DNA from: an uncultured Roseburia sp.
Lineage (GTDB): Bacteria; Bacillota; Clostridia; Lachnospirales; Lachnospiraceae
Direction of reading: 5' to 3'
NCBI GenBank assembly: GCA_947642555.1
Contig: CANRSX010000020.1
Coordinates: 1-64,000 of the forward strand
Length of the DNA stretch: 64,000 nt
The notes below the pieces were generated by a model. The model saw only the letters and a list, made by a program, of their open reading frames with translations. It did not search any database and was not told the DNA's origin. A program made the position numbers and the translations under genes. Shown piece by piece: positions 1 to 7,509 of this stretch; position 1 is the stretch's first letter, and each line of letters starts with the position of its first letter.

Positions 1-139
1 GGCGATTTACTCTTTATTCGTATATTGGAAATCTATTTGTATATCTGTGTAATTTATATTTGTCAGGGAGTTTCATACTTCCAAAAATCAAACGACTAAT
101 TAAGAAGTAGTTAAATTTCTATTTGTAGGGGAGAACAAA

Positions 140-706
140 ATGATATTTGAAGAGAAGAAAATAAATTTAAAAGACGGTCGCACCTGCACACTTCGATCTG
201 TTGAGATAAGGGATGCAGAAAGTATGATAGAATATCTTCGAATGGTATCTTCGGAAACTCCATTTCTTCTTAGAAATGGGGACGAGGTGACTTATACCGT
301 TGAAGCAGAGGAACAGCTTTTAGAAAATAAAAGAAATGCTCCACGTGAAATAATGATGGTGGCGCAGGTGGAAGGTATTATTGCAGGAAATTGTGGAATT
401 GTATCTATTGGCAGTTTAAGGCGTGTTTATCATAGATGCGGTTTTGCAATAGCGCTTAAGAAAGATTACTGGAACCTTGGTATTGGTTCTGCAATGATGG
501 ATTATGCTTTTTACCTGGCGAAAAATATGGGGTATGAACAAGTTGAACTGGAAGTGGTTGAAGGAAATACCCGCGCAAAGAATTTATATGAGCGATTTGG
601 ATTCAGAGAAACAGGAAAAAATTTCCGTGCTCTTAAATATGATGATGGCAGCTATAGAGATGAGTACAAAATGGTAAAGATTCTGGCAGTGCAACCGCAA
701 GTTTGA
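140..706 (+). CDS. GNAT-family N-acetyltransferase
   Basis: Predicted cytoplasmic acetyl-CoA-dependent N-acetyltransferase of 188 residues; the substrate cannot be read from sequence. The GNAT core is visible: a central strand region around residues 75-105, the acetyl-CoA loop near residues 113-118 (WNLGIGSAMM, a form of the Q/RxxGxG/A motif), and the C-terminal helix-strand with NTRAKNLYERFGF near residues 142-154. The ATG at 140 follows AGGGGAG at good spacing. Codon use and flanks are AT-rich compared with genes after 3.4 kb, suggesting a different origin for the left edge. It resembles housekeeping RimJ/RimL-like or small-molecule acetyltransferases; function beyond the family is not claimed. 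Confidence 0.85.
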   Translation: MIFEEKKINLKDGRTCTLRSVEIRDAESMIEYLRMVSSETPFLLRNGDEVTYTVEAEEQLLENKRNAPREIMMVAQVEGIIAGNCGIVSIGSLRRVYHRCGFAIALKKDYWNLGIGSAMMDYAFYLAKNMGYEQVELEVVEGNTRAKNLYERFGFRETGKNFRALKYDDGSYRDEYKMVKILAVQPQV

Positions 707-751
707 TGGCGGGGAAAAATGCGGTACGCCGCCCCCTGAATGATATTGTTA

Positions 752-780
752 TTGACTTTTGATATTTGTTTTGCTATTAT
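752..780 (+). promoter_or_regulatory. sigma-A promoter for the TetR gene
   Basis: TTGACT at 752-757 and TATTAT at 775-780 are separated by 17 bp, about 65 bp upstream of the GTG start of the TetR-family gene. Confidence 0.6.
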
Positions 781-844
781 GAAAGCGTGTACTTGCATGG
801 AAACGCAATGATAAAGAAAAAAATGCAGAAAGGGGGAACAGAAT

Positions 845-1420
845 GTGGATGAAACGAGCCAGAAAATAATTGATGCGGCGATGGCATTAGTCCGGGATAA
901 AGGATATGTTGCAACAACCACGAAAGAGATCGCAAGGGTAGCCGGTGTCAATGAGTGCACCCTGTTTCGCAAATTTGAGAGCAAAAAGGATATTGTTTTG
1001 CAGGGGGCAAACCAGGCAGGCTGGCGGGCAAATGTCACACCGGAGATTTTTGAAAATGTAACATGGGATTTGCAAACAGACCTGAAAATGTTTATGAGGG
1101 CATATATTGACAGGATGACACCGGATTTCGTTAATCTGTCAATCGGTCTGAGAGCGCCACAGCTTTATGAGGAAACAAAACAGCTCATTATGAAAGTTCC
1201 ACAGGCTTTTTTGATGACATTGACGGATTACCTGAATAAGATGTGTGCGATGGGGAAAATACCGGAGAAAGACTATAAGACGCTGGCCCTGACTGTATTT
1301 TCGGCAACATTTGGCTACACATTTCTGAATGCGTCGTTCGGAAAAGAACTTACAGATATTGAAAAAGATAAATACATTGAAGAAAGTGTGCAGATGTTTG
1401 TAAAAGGAATCGATCAGTAA
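845..1420 (+). CDS. TetR/AcrR-family transcriptional regulator
   Basis: DNA-binding repressor-type protein of 191 residues. The N-terminal 55 residues form the TetR helix-turn-helix domain: SQKIIDAAMALVRDKGY, then TTKEIARVAGVNECTLFRKF with the typical recognition helix. The C-terminal ligand-binding part has no recognisable effector signature. The start is a GTG at 845, preceded by AGAAAGGGGG; the ATG at 843 is out of frame. It lies 106 bp upstream of and co-directional with the acetolactate-synthase-like gene, and two perfect palindromes sit in between, so control of that gene and of itself is plausible but inferred. AT-rich like its neighbours. Confidence 0.9.
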   Translation: MDETSQKIIDAAMALVRDKGYVATTTKEIARVAGVNECTLFRKFESKKDIVLQGANQAGWRANVTPEIFENVTWDLQTDLKMFMRAYIDRMTPDFVNLSIGLRAPQLYEETKQLIMKVPQAFLMTLTDYLNKMCAMGKIPEKDYKTLALTVFSATFGYTFLNASFGKELTDIEKDKYIEESVQMFVKGIDQ

Positions 1421-1449
1421 AGTCTGGCGCTGCCGGATGGCAATGCAAT

Positions 1450-1473
1450 AGGAAACGACGGAAATCGTTTCCT
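1450..1473. promoter_or_regulatory. perfect palindrome between tetR and ilvB-like gene
   Basis: AGGAAACGA, a 6-base loop CGGAAA, then TCGTTTCCT form a 9-bp perfect inverted repeat, followed by TATAAAAAT. It could be a weak terminator for the TetR gene or an operator. Confidence 0.45.
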
Positions 1474-1488
1474 ATAAAAATAAACAAT

Positions 1489-1508
1489 ATGCGTGCAAGC
1501 ACACGCAT
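1489..1508. promoter_or_regulatory. perfect palindrome just upstream of the ilvB-like gene
   Basis: ATGCGTG, loop CAAGCA, CACGCAT make a 7-bp perfect inverted repeat ending 18 bp before the ATG at 1527. Its place in the 5' leader suits an operator or an RNA hairpin; the bound regulator is unknown. Confidence 0.4.
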
Positions 1509-1526
1509 TAAGAAGCGGAGGAAGCT

Positions 1527-3266
1527 ATGAAACAGATAACAGGTGCGGATTTGTTTGTGAAAGCGCTAAAAGAAGAAGCAGTTGACACATTGTTTGCTTA
1601 TCCGGGAGGGCAGGCGATAGATTTGTTTAATGCACTGTACGGAGAAAAAGAAATAGATGTGATCCTGCCCCGTCATGAGCAGGGTCTGATCCATGCGGCG
1701 GATGGTTATGCACGTTCGACAGGTAAAGCTGGTGTCTGTCTTGTAACAAGCGGGCCGGGAGCCACGAATCTTGTTACAGGAATTGCTACCGCGAATTATG
1801 ACAGTGTTCCGCTGGTATGTTTTACGGGACAGGTACCGACACACCTTATTGGGAATGATTCCTTTCAGGAAGTGGACTTTGTGGGCATCACAGGAAGTAT
1901 CTGTAAATATGCTGTGATGGTGCGAAAGAGAGAAGACCTGGCAGAAACAATCAAAAAGGCATTTTATATTGCAAAGACCGGAAAACCGGGAGTCGTTGTT
2001 GTTGATCTGCCCAAAGATATCCAGAGGGCTTACGGCAGCGATTTTTATCCGAAGGAAATTATGGTCAGAGGTTATAAGCCGAAGCTTTCTGTACATATAG
2101 GACAGCTAAATAAAGCACTCGAGGTCCTGAATCATGCGGTGAAGCCTGTTTTCCTGATCGGCGGCGGAGTGAATATTGCCCATGCAAAGAAAGAAATGAC
2201 ACAGCTTGCTGAGCTGACAGGTGTACCTGTTATCACGACTATCATGGGAAAAGGGGCAATCCCTGCAACAAACAGTTTATATGTCGGCAATATAGGGATT
2301 CATGGGAGTTATGCTGCCAATTCAGCGATCAGTAACTGTGATGTTCTTTTCGCGATAGGAACACGGTTCAATGACCGCATTACAGGGAAAACAGAAGAAT
2401 TTGCAGTAAATGCAAAGATTATCCATATTGATGTGGATGCGGCATCTGTTTCCCGGAATATTGATGTAGATATTCCTATTGTTGCTGATGCGAAAAAGGC
2501 GATATGTGCTTTGCTTGAAAGAGCGAAGCCACTGCGCATCTCAGAGTGGACAGATGAAATCAATCATTGGAAAAAGGAATATCCGATTACTATGGGGAAA
2601 GTCGGTCTCACGCCGCAGATGATCATTCAATCCATAAATGAAATGTTCAAAGATGCTATTATTACTACAGATGTGGGTCAAAATCAATTATGGGCAACAC
2701 AATTTCTTGATATTGATGAAAATAAGCAAATGCTGACATCAGGCGGCCTGGGAACAATGGGGTATGGTTTCCCTGCTGCAATCGGAGCGAAACTTGGAAA
2801 TCCCAATAAGGATGTCATTGTCATATCCGGTGATGGCGGTATGCAGATGAATATTCAGGAAATGGCGACGGCGGTTGTTTATGAACTGCCAGTTATCATC
2901 TGCGTACTGAATAACGGATATTTAGGAAATGTGCGGCAATGGCAGGAAATGTTTTATGAAAGGCGGTATTCGAGTACCTGTATGCGCTATCGGAGAAGCT
3001 GTGAGACAGGCTGTAATCAGCCTGATCATTGTTGTCCGGAATATACACCTGATTTCATTGCGCTGGCAGAGAGCTATGGTGCAAAAGGAATCCGTGTCAC
3101 AAAGGCAGAAGATATAAAAAATGCTCTGGCCAGTGCAAAACAGAATACAAAAATTCCTACGGTGATTGAGTTCATCATAGACAGAGAAGTCAATGTCATG
3201 CCGATTGTTCCGCCGGGAAATCCGCTTAATGACATGATTTTGGAAAGAGCGGAAAACAGAGAATGA
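1527..3266 (+). CDS. ilvB: Acetolactate synthase large-subunit-like ThDP enzyme
   Basis: Thiamine-diphosphate enzyme of 579 residues, expected to condense two pyruvates to 2-acetolactate for branched-chain amino acid synthesis. Visible landmarks: the N-terminal PYR domain with the catalytic Glu region (LPRHEQGLIHAADGYAR), the central domain (MGKGAIP), and the C-terminal PP domain with GDGGMQMN as the ThDP/Mg2+ motif and VRQWQEMFYERRYS. Between that and PDFIALAESYG is a Cys-rich insert at about residues 485-508 holding six Cys. No ilvN small subunit follows, unlike a typical biosynthetic operon. ATG follows AGCGGAGGAAG. It could instead be a catabolic acetolactate synthase or another ThDP carboligase. 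Associated with the upstream TetR gene. Confidence 0.85.
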   Translation: MKQITGADLFVKALKEEAVDTLFAYPGGQAIDLFNALYGEKEIDVILPRHEQGLIHAADGYARSTGKAGVCLVTSGPGATNLVTGIATANYDSVPLVCFTGQVPTHLIGNDSFQEVDFVGITGSICKYAVMVRKREDLAETIKKAFYIAKTGKPGVVVVDLPKDIQRAYGSDFYPKEIMVRGYKPKLSVHIGQLNKALEVLNHAVKPVFLIGGGVNIAHAKKEMTQLAELTGVPVITTIMGKGAIPATNSLYVGNIGIHGSYAANSAISNCDVLFAIGTRFNDRITGKTEEFAVNAKIIHIDVDAASVSRNIDVDIPIVADAKKAICALLERAKPLRISEWTDEINHWKKEYPITMGKVGLTPQMIIQSINEMFKDAIITTDVGQNQLWATQFLDIDENKQMLTSGGLGTMGYGFPAAIGAKLGNPNKDVIVISGDGGMQMNIQEMATAVVYELPVIICVLNNGYLGNVRQWQEMFYERRYSSTCMRYRRSCETGCNQPDHCCPEYTPDFIALAESYGAKGIRVTKAEDIKNALASAKQNTKIPTVIEFIIDREVNVMPIVPPGNPLNDMILERAENRE

Positions 3267-3357
3267 AAAAGAGATGGATTTGCTGGACAGCCTGACAGCT
3301 GGGGATCGCAGCGGCCTTTTTGTCAGATTTTTTAAGGAGGATGGTCGTCTTTTTTCA

Positions 3358-3386
3358 TGTTCAGGTCCGGTTCACATTGTTATAAT
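3358..3386 (+). promoter_or_regulatory. Possible promoter for the uronate/esterase cluster
   Basis: A perfect TATAAT lies at 3381-3386, with a weak -35 candidate TGTTCA at 3358-3363 (17 bp spacer). The -10 overlaps an in-frame ATG at 3385, which argues that translation starts further downstream, at 3412. Confidence 0.4.
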
Positions 3387-3411
3387 GAAAAAAAAGAGTG
3401 GGGTAGCTGCG

Positions 3412-4290
3412 ATGTGCAAGAAAGATGTGGATCTGTTTCTGTTTATGGGACAGTCGAATATGGCGGGCCGGGGGATTGTGAATGACCTGCATCCGGAGGG
3501 CGCGCCCGCACTCATCGCGGGAGCGGGCTATGAGTACCGCGCCGTGTCGTCTCCGGGGCGTCTGTATCCGATCGCCGAGCCTTTTGGCCGACTGGAAAAC
3601 CGGGCGGGAGGGATTGACGACGGGGATATGAAAACAGGATCCATGGTCACGGCGTTTGTCAATGCGTACTATGAAGCGGCCGGGGTTCCGGTTGTGGGCG
3701 TATCGGCGTCAAAAGGCGGGAGCCGGATCGATTTCTGGCAGCCGGGCGGAAGCTTTCTGACGGATGCCATAGACAGAATGAGGGATGCGTGCCGGTTTCT
3801 GGATGCAAATGATTACCGGATCCGGCACCGGCTGATGCTCTGGTGCCAGGGAGAATCGGACGGCGATGCTGCAAAACCGGGATCGCAGTATCAGAGAGAG
3901 TTTACGTGTATGCTGGACGCAATGCTCCATGAGGGGATCGAACGCTGCTTTCTGATCCGGATCGGGCAGTATAATGGAACGGGCAGCCAGGATTACCGCG
4001 GGATCATGGCTGCGCAGGATGCCATCGCAGAGACGAACCGGCATGACAAATGGCAGGGCTTTTATGCCAACGAATGTCTCGCGGACGTAAAGCAGTCCGC
4101 GTGGGTGCTGGCGGGCTATATGAGCTATGTGCGCAATCTGGGGGAAGGCCCGGATTATCACGAATGGCAGAGAGAGCTGACCTATTCGGAGGAAAACCGG
4201 CGGGTGATGCTGATCTTAATGACGGAGAATCACCTCCCGGACGAGGAGATTTACCGGCTGATGAAGCGGACACGCAGCGGACAGTCCTGA
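3412..4290 (+). CDS. Sialate O-acetylesterase-like (DUF303/CE6-type) carbohydrate esterase
   Basis: Predicted serine esterase of 292 residues that would remove acetyl groups from sugars. The SGNH-like core has the nucleophile block GQSNMAGRG near residues 14-22 and the WCQGESDG block near residues 143-150, typical of the DUF303/CE6 group. No signal peptide, so cytoplasmic. Longer reading frames reach 3274 and an ATG lies at 3385, but that ATG is inside a TATAAT box; the ATG at 3412 has GAGTGGGG upstream and starts right before the conserved fold, so it is preferred. It opens a tight run with the SGNH-GH28 fusion (15 bp gap), uxuA and uxuB. Substrate probably an acetylated uronic-acid oligosaccharide, inferred from context. 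Confidence 0.8.
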   Translation: MCKKDVDLFLFMGQSNMAGRGIVNDLHPEGAPALIAGAGYEYRAVSSPGRLYPIAEPFGRLENRAGGIDDGDMKTGSMVTAFVNAYYEAAGVPVVGVSASKGGSRIDFWQPGGSFLTDAIDRMRDACRFLDANDYRIRHRLMLWCQGESDGDAAKPGSQYQREFTCMLDAMLHEGIERCFLIRIGQYNGTGSQDYRGIMAAQDAIAETNRHDKWQGFYANECLADVKQSAWVLAGYMSYVRNLGEGPDYHEWQRELTYSEENRRVMLILMTENHLPDEEIYRLMKRTRSGQS

Positions 4291-4305
4291 CGGGGAGGAA
4301 AGGAA

Positions 4306-6408
4306 ATGGGGATTCTGAAAGGGAAAAAAATTCTTGCGTTCGGAGACAGCATCATCGACGGACACCTCTATAAAAAAGCCGGTTTTGTGGAATTTGCAGC
4401 GGCGCAGGAGGAGATGACGGTGTGGAAATACGCCAATAACGGGGCGTGTATCCTGCCGGGTTCTCCGGTGGATGAGGACGGGCTCGGCGGCATGATTTTA
4501 GAGGATCAGATCCGGAAAGCGGCAGAGATGGGATATGAGCCGGACTATGTGATTTTTGACGGGGGAACGAACGACGCGTATGAGCCTGTCTTAAGCCGGC
4601 TGGGAGATGCGGAGTCGGAATGTATGGAGCCGGATACCTTTGCGGGCACATTCCGGCTGACCATCGATGCGATTCAGAAAAACTGGCCGAAGGCAAAAGC
4701 AGTATATGTGGCGGTACACCGGCTGGGCTACCGCGACCGCGGCATTCAGGAGGCGCTGCACGCGGCGGAGCTGACCATCTGCGCGCGAATGGGGGTTACG
4801 GTTGCGAATCTTTATGACGAGTGCAGGCTGGACACGGCGGATGAGACGATGTGTAAAACATATTCGTTTGACGTGTTAAAGGACGGGCTTCCGGCGCCGG
4901 GCGAACACCCCACCGGAACACACCCGAATCTTGCGGCGATCCGGGAATTTTATGTGCCGTTTCTCGTGGACACGTTAAAGAGGGCGGAACGGTTCCGGTT
5001 TCAGGGGGCGGGCTGGGACGCCTGGGAGGACGGGATCATGCTTTGGTGGGAGCTGCCAGAAGGGGCGGACGGCAGCGAGACCTATGAGGTTCTGGCGGAC
5101 GGAATCGCGGTGGCAGAGACAAAAGCCTCGCACTGTGAAGTGCGCGGTCTGACACCGGATCACAGCTATGAGATTACACTGCGGGCGCTGCGCGGGGGAG
5201 AGGTTCTTTCTTCCATGCGGATTTACGGCACGACAAAAAAGGCGAAAGAGCGTCTCGATGTGACAAAGGAGCCGTATGCTGCGAAGGGCGACGGCGTTAC
5301 GATGAATACCGTCTGCCTTCAGAGGGCGATCGACGACTGTGGCCCCGGCCAGGCCGTCTATCTCCCGGCAGGCACATTTCTCACCGGAGCCCTGCGGCTT
5401 CACAGTGATATGGAGCTGTATCTGGACAAAGGGGCGGTGCTTCTTGGCTCCGCGGAGCCGTCGGATTATCTGCCGCGTGTGAAGAGCCGGTTTGAGGGAA
5501 TCGAGCGGGAGACCTTAAGCGGCCTTCTCAATATCGGAGAGCTGGACCACGATGCCGGCTGCACGGTCAGGCATGTCGTGATCCGGGGCGGGGGAACGAT
5601 TGAGGGCGGCGGAAGACCGCTGGCGGAGCGTGTCATCGCAGAGGAGCGGGAGCGCTTAAAGGACGAGCTGAGTGCGCTGGGAGAGAGGCTGTCGGAGTAT
5701 GAGAAGGCGGATACCATACCCGGGCGGGTACGGCCGAGACTGATCCATATCTGCAATGCCGGGGAGGTATCCATCCACGGGCTTACCTTAAAAAACGGCG
5801 CCTGCTGGAATGTGCATATGATCTATTCGGAAGACATATCGACTTACAACTGTAAATTTTATTCCCGGAATATCTGGAACGGAGACGGGTGGGATCCGGA
5901 TTCCTCCAGGCGCTGCGTGCTGTTCGGCTGTGAATTTGACACGGGAGACGACGCGGTTGCCATAAAATCCGGAAAAAATCCGGAGGGAAACCGGATTGGA
6001 CGTCCTTGCGAACAGATCCGTATCTTTGACAGCGTCTGTACCTTTGGGCACGGGTTTGCCATCGGGAGCGAGATGTCGGGCGGAATCCGGGATGTGCGGA
6101 TCTGGAACTGCGACCTGTTGCATTCCGCAAACGGGATCGAGATCAAGACGACAGAAAAGAGAGGCGGATATGTCCGGGATATCTGCGTGAATCGCTGCAG
6201 GGTGCCGCGGATCTGCATCCATGAGGTCGGCTACAACGACGACGGGGAGCCGGCCGGGGAGCCGCCGGTGCTGGAGGGATTTCGCTTTGCGGATATCGGG
6301 ATATCCGGGATGTGCTTAAACGAGGAGACAGGGCAGATGGAACCCTGTGCGCCGATGGAGCTGTGCGGGACGGAGCTTGTGCTGGACCGCATCAGGATAG
6401 GAGGGTAA
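4306..6408 (+). CDS. SGNH esterase - Fn3 - GH28 (polygalacturonase-like) fusion
   Basis: A 700-residue three-part protein. Residues 1-220 are an SGNH/GDSL hydrolase: FGDSIIDG near residue 11 (nucleophile Ser), GGTNDAYEP near residue 87, and GTHPN near residue 206. Residues about 230-312 look like a fibronectin type III domain. Residues about 325-700 are a right-handed beta-helix of GH28 type with GDGWDPDSS, DTGDDAVAIKSG and GHGFAIGSEMSGG as catalytic-site motifs. The usual RIK motif reads EIK (NGIEIKTT). There is no signal peptide, so it should act inside the cell on imported oligosaccharides, combining deacylation with uronide hydrolysis. ATG at 4306 follows GGGGAGGAAAGG. Followed 2 bp later by uxuA. 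Confidence 0.85.
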   Translation: MGILKGKKILAFGDSIIDGHLYKKAGFVEFAAAQEEMTVWKYANNGACILPGSPVDEDGLGGMILEDQIRKAAEMGYEPDYVIFDGGTNDAYEPVLSRLGDAESECMEPDTFAGTFRLTIDAIQKNWPKAKAVYVAVHRLGYRDRGIQEALHAAELTICARMGVTVANLYDECRLDTADETMCKTYSFDVLKDGLPAPGEHPTGTHPNLAAIREFYVPFLVDTLKRAERFRFQGAGWDAWEDGIMLWWELPEGADGSETYEVLADGIAVAETKASHCEVRGLTPDHSYEITLRALRGGEVLSSMRIYGTTKKAKERLDVTKEPYAAKGDGVTMNTVCLQRAIDDCGPGQAVYLPAGTFLTGALRLHSDMELYLDKGAVLLGSAEPSDYLPRVKSRFEGIERETLSGLLNIGELDHDAGCTVRHVVIRGGGTIEGGGRPLAERVIAEERERLKDELSALGERLSEYEKADTIPGRVRPRLIHICNAGEVSIHGLTLKNGACWNVHMIYSEDISTYNCKFYSRNIWNGDGWDPDSSRRCVLFGCEFDTGDDAVAIKSGKNPEGNRIGRPCEQIRIFDSVCTFGHGFAIGSEMSGGIRDVRIWNCDLLHSANGIEIKTTEKRGGYVRDICVNRCRVPRICIHEVGYNDDGEPAGEPPVLEGFRFADIGISGMCLNEETGQMEPCAPMELCGTELVLDRIRIGG

Positions 6409-6410
6409 AT

Positions 6411-7505
6411 ATGGAGATGACATTCAGATGGTACGGGTCTAAGGCGGATACCGTGACCTTGGAACAGATCCGGCAGATTCCCGGTGTGACGGGTGTGATC
6501 ACAACACTTTATGACACGCAGCCGGGGGAGGTATGGAGCCGGGAGAGAATCCGCGGAATGAAAAGGGAAGTGGAGGAGGCCGGCCTCCATATCGCTGGAA
6601 TTGAGAGTGTGAACGTCCACGATGCGATCAAGACCGGCGCGCCGGAGCGGGACGACTACATTGATCGTTATATTGAGACGCTGGAGAACCTGGGAAAGGA
6701 AGACATCCATCTGGTGTGCTATAATTTCATGCCGGTGTTTGACTGGACGAGGACGGAGCTGGCAAGGAGACGGCCGGACGGCTCCACGGTACTGGCCTAC
6801 ACGCAGGAAGCGATCGACGCGATCCGGTCGGAGGAGATGTTTGCGGCGATCACCGCGGACGCAAACGGGAGCGTGCTGCCGGGCTGGGAGCCGGAGCGGA
6901 TGGAGCATATCCGGGAGCTGTTTGCAATGTACCGGGATATCGACGAGGAAAAGCTGTTTGAGAATCTGGCATATTTTCTCCGGCGGATCATGCCGGTCTG
7001 CGACGAGTACGGGATCAATATGGCGATCCATCCGGATGACCCGGCCTGGAGTGTGTTCGGCCTGCCGCGCATCATCACAAACCAGGAAAATATCCTGCGG
7101 ATGATGCGGATGGTGGACAATCCTCACAACGGCGTGACCTTCTGCTCCGGCTCTTACGGGACGAATCTCGAAAATGATCTGCCGGGTATGATCCGCGCCT
7201 TAAAGGGAAGGATTCATTTCGCCCATGTGCGGAATCTGAAATTCCATTCCCCGACCAATTTTGAGGAATCGGCGCATCTCTCCTCCGACGGATCCTTTGA
7301 CATGTATGAGATTATGAGAGCGCTCTATGAGACCGGCTTTGACGGGCCGATCCGCCCGGATCACGGCCGGATGATCTGGGGAGAGACCGCGATGCCCGGA
7401 TACGGGCTTTATGACCGGGCGCTGGGCGCAGCGTATTTAAACGGACTGTGGGAAGCGATTGAAAAAGCTGCCCGCAGGGAACGGGGCGAGGCGGAAAGGA
7501 GCTGA
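6411..7505 (+). CDS. uxuA: Mannonate dehydratase (copy 1)
   Basis: Catalyses D-mannonate to 2-keto-3-deoxygluconate in hexuronate breakdown; metal-dependent TIM-barrel family. The 364-residue product begins with MEMTFRWYG and has [40 protein letters not shown] and [11 protein letters not shown], all hallmarks of UxuA. The ATG at 6411 has AGGAGGG directly upstream; longer in-frame starts overlap the GH28 gene. It sits 2 bp after that gene and 4 bp before uxuB, so co-translation is likely. A second copy at 24951 shares the same motifs but belongs to a different operon. Confidence 0.95.
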   Translation: MEMTFRWYGSKADTVTLEQIRQIPGVTGVITTLYDTQPGEVWSRERIRGMKREVEEAGLHIAGIESVNVHDAIKTGAPERDDYIDRYIETLENLGKEDIHLVCYNFMPVFDWTRTELARRRPDGSTVLAYTQEAIDAIRSEEMFAAITADANGSVLPGWEPERMEHIRELFAMYRDIDEEKLFENLAYFLRRIMPVCDEYGINMAIHPDDPAWSVFGLPRIITNQENILRMMRMVDNPHNGVTFCSGSYGTNLENDLPGMIRALKGRIHFAHVRNLKFHSPTNFEESAHLSSDGSFDMYEIMRALYETGFDGPIRPDHGRMIWGETAMPGYGLYDRALGAAYLNGLWEAIEKAARRERGEAERS

Positions 7506-7509
7506 GAAA

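Noticed and set aside
3412-3425. GTGCAAG at the start of the esterase gene, resembling the YesN half-site
   Set aside because: It is in codons for Met-Cys-Lys, has no partner half-site 21 bp away and no -10 at the right distance.
6231-7127. 298-residue open frame on the minus strand
   Set aside because: Antisense to uxuA copy 1 and the GH28 end; low-complexity composition and no motif.
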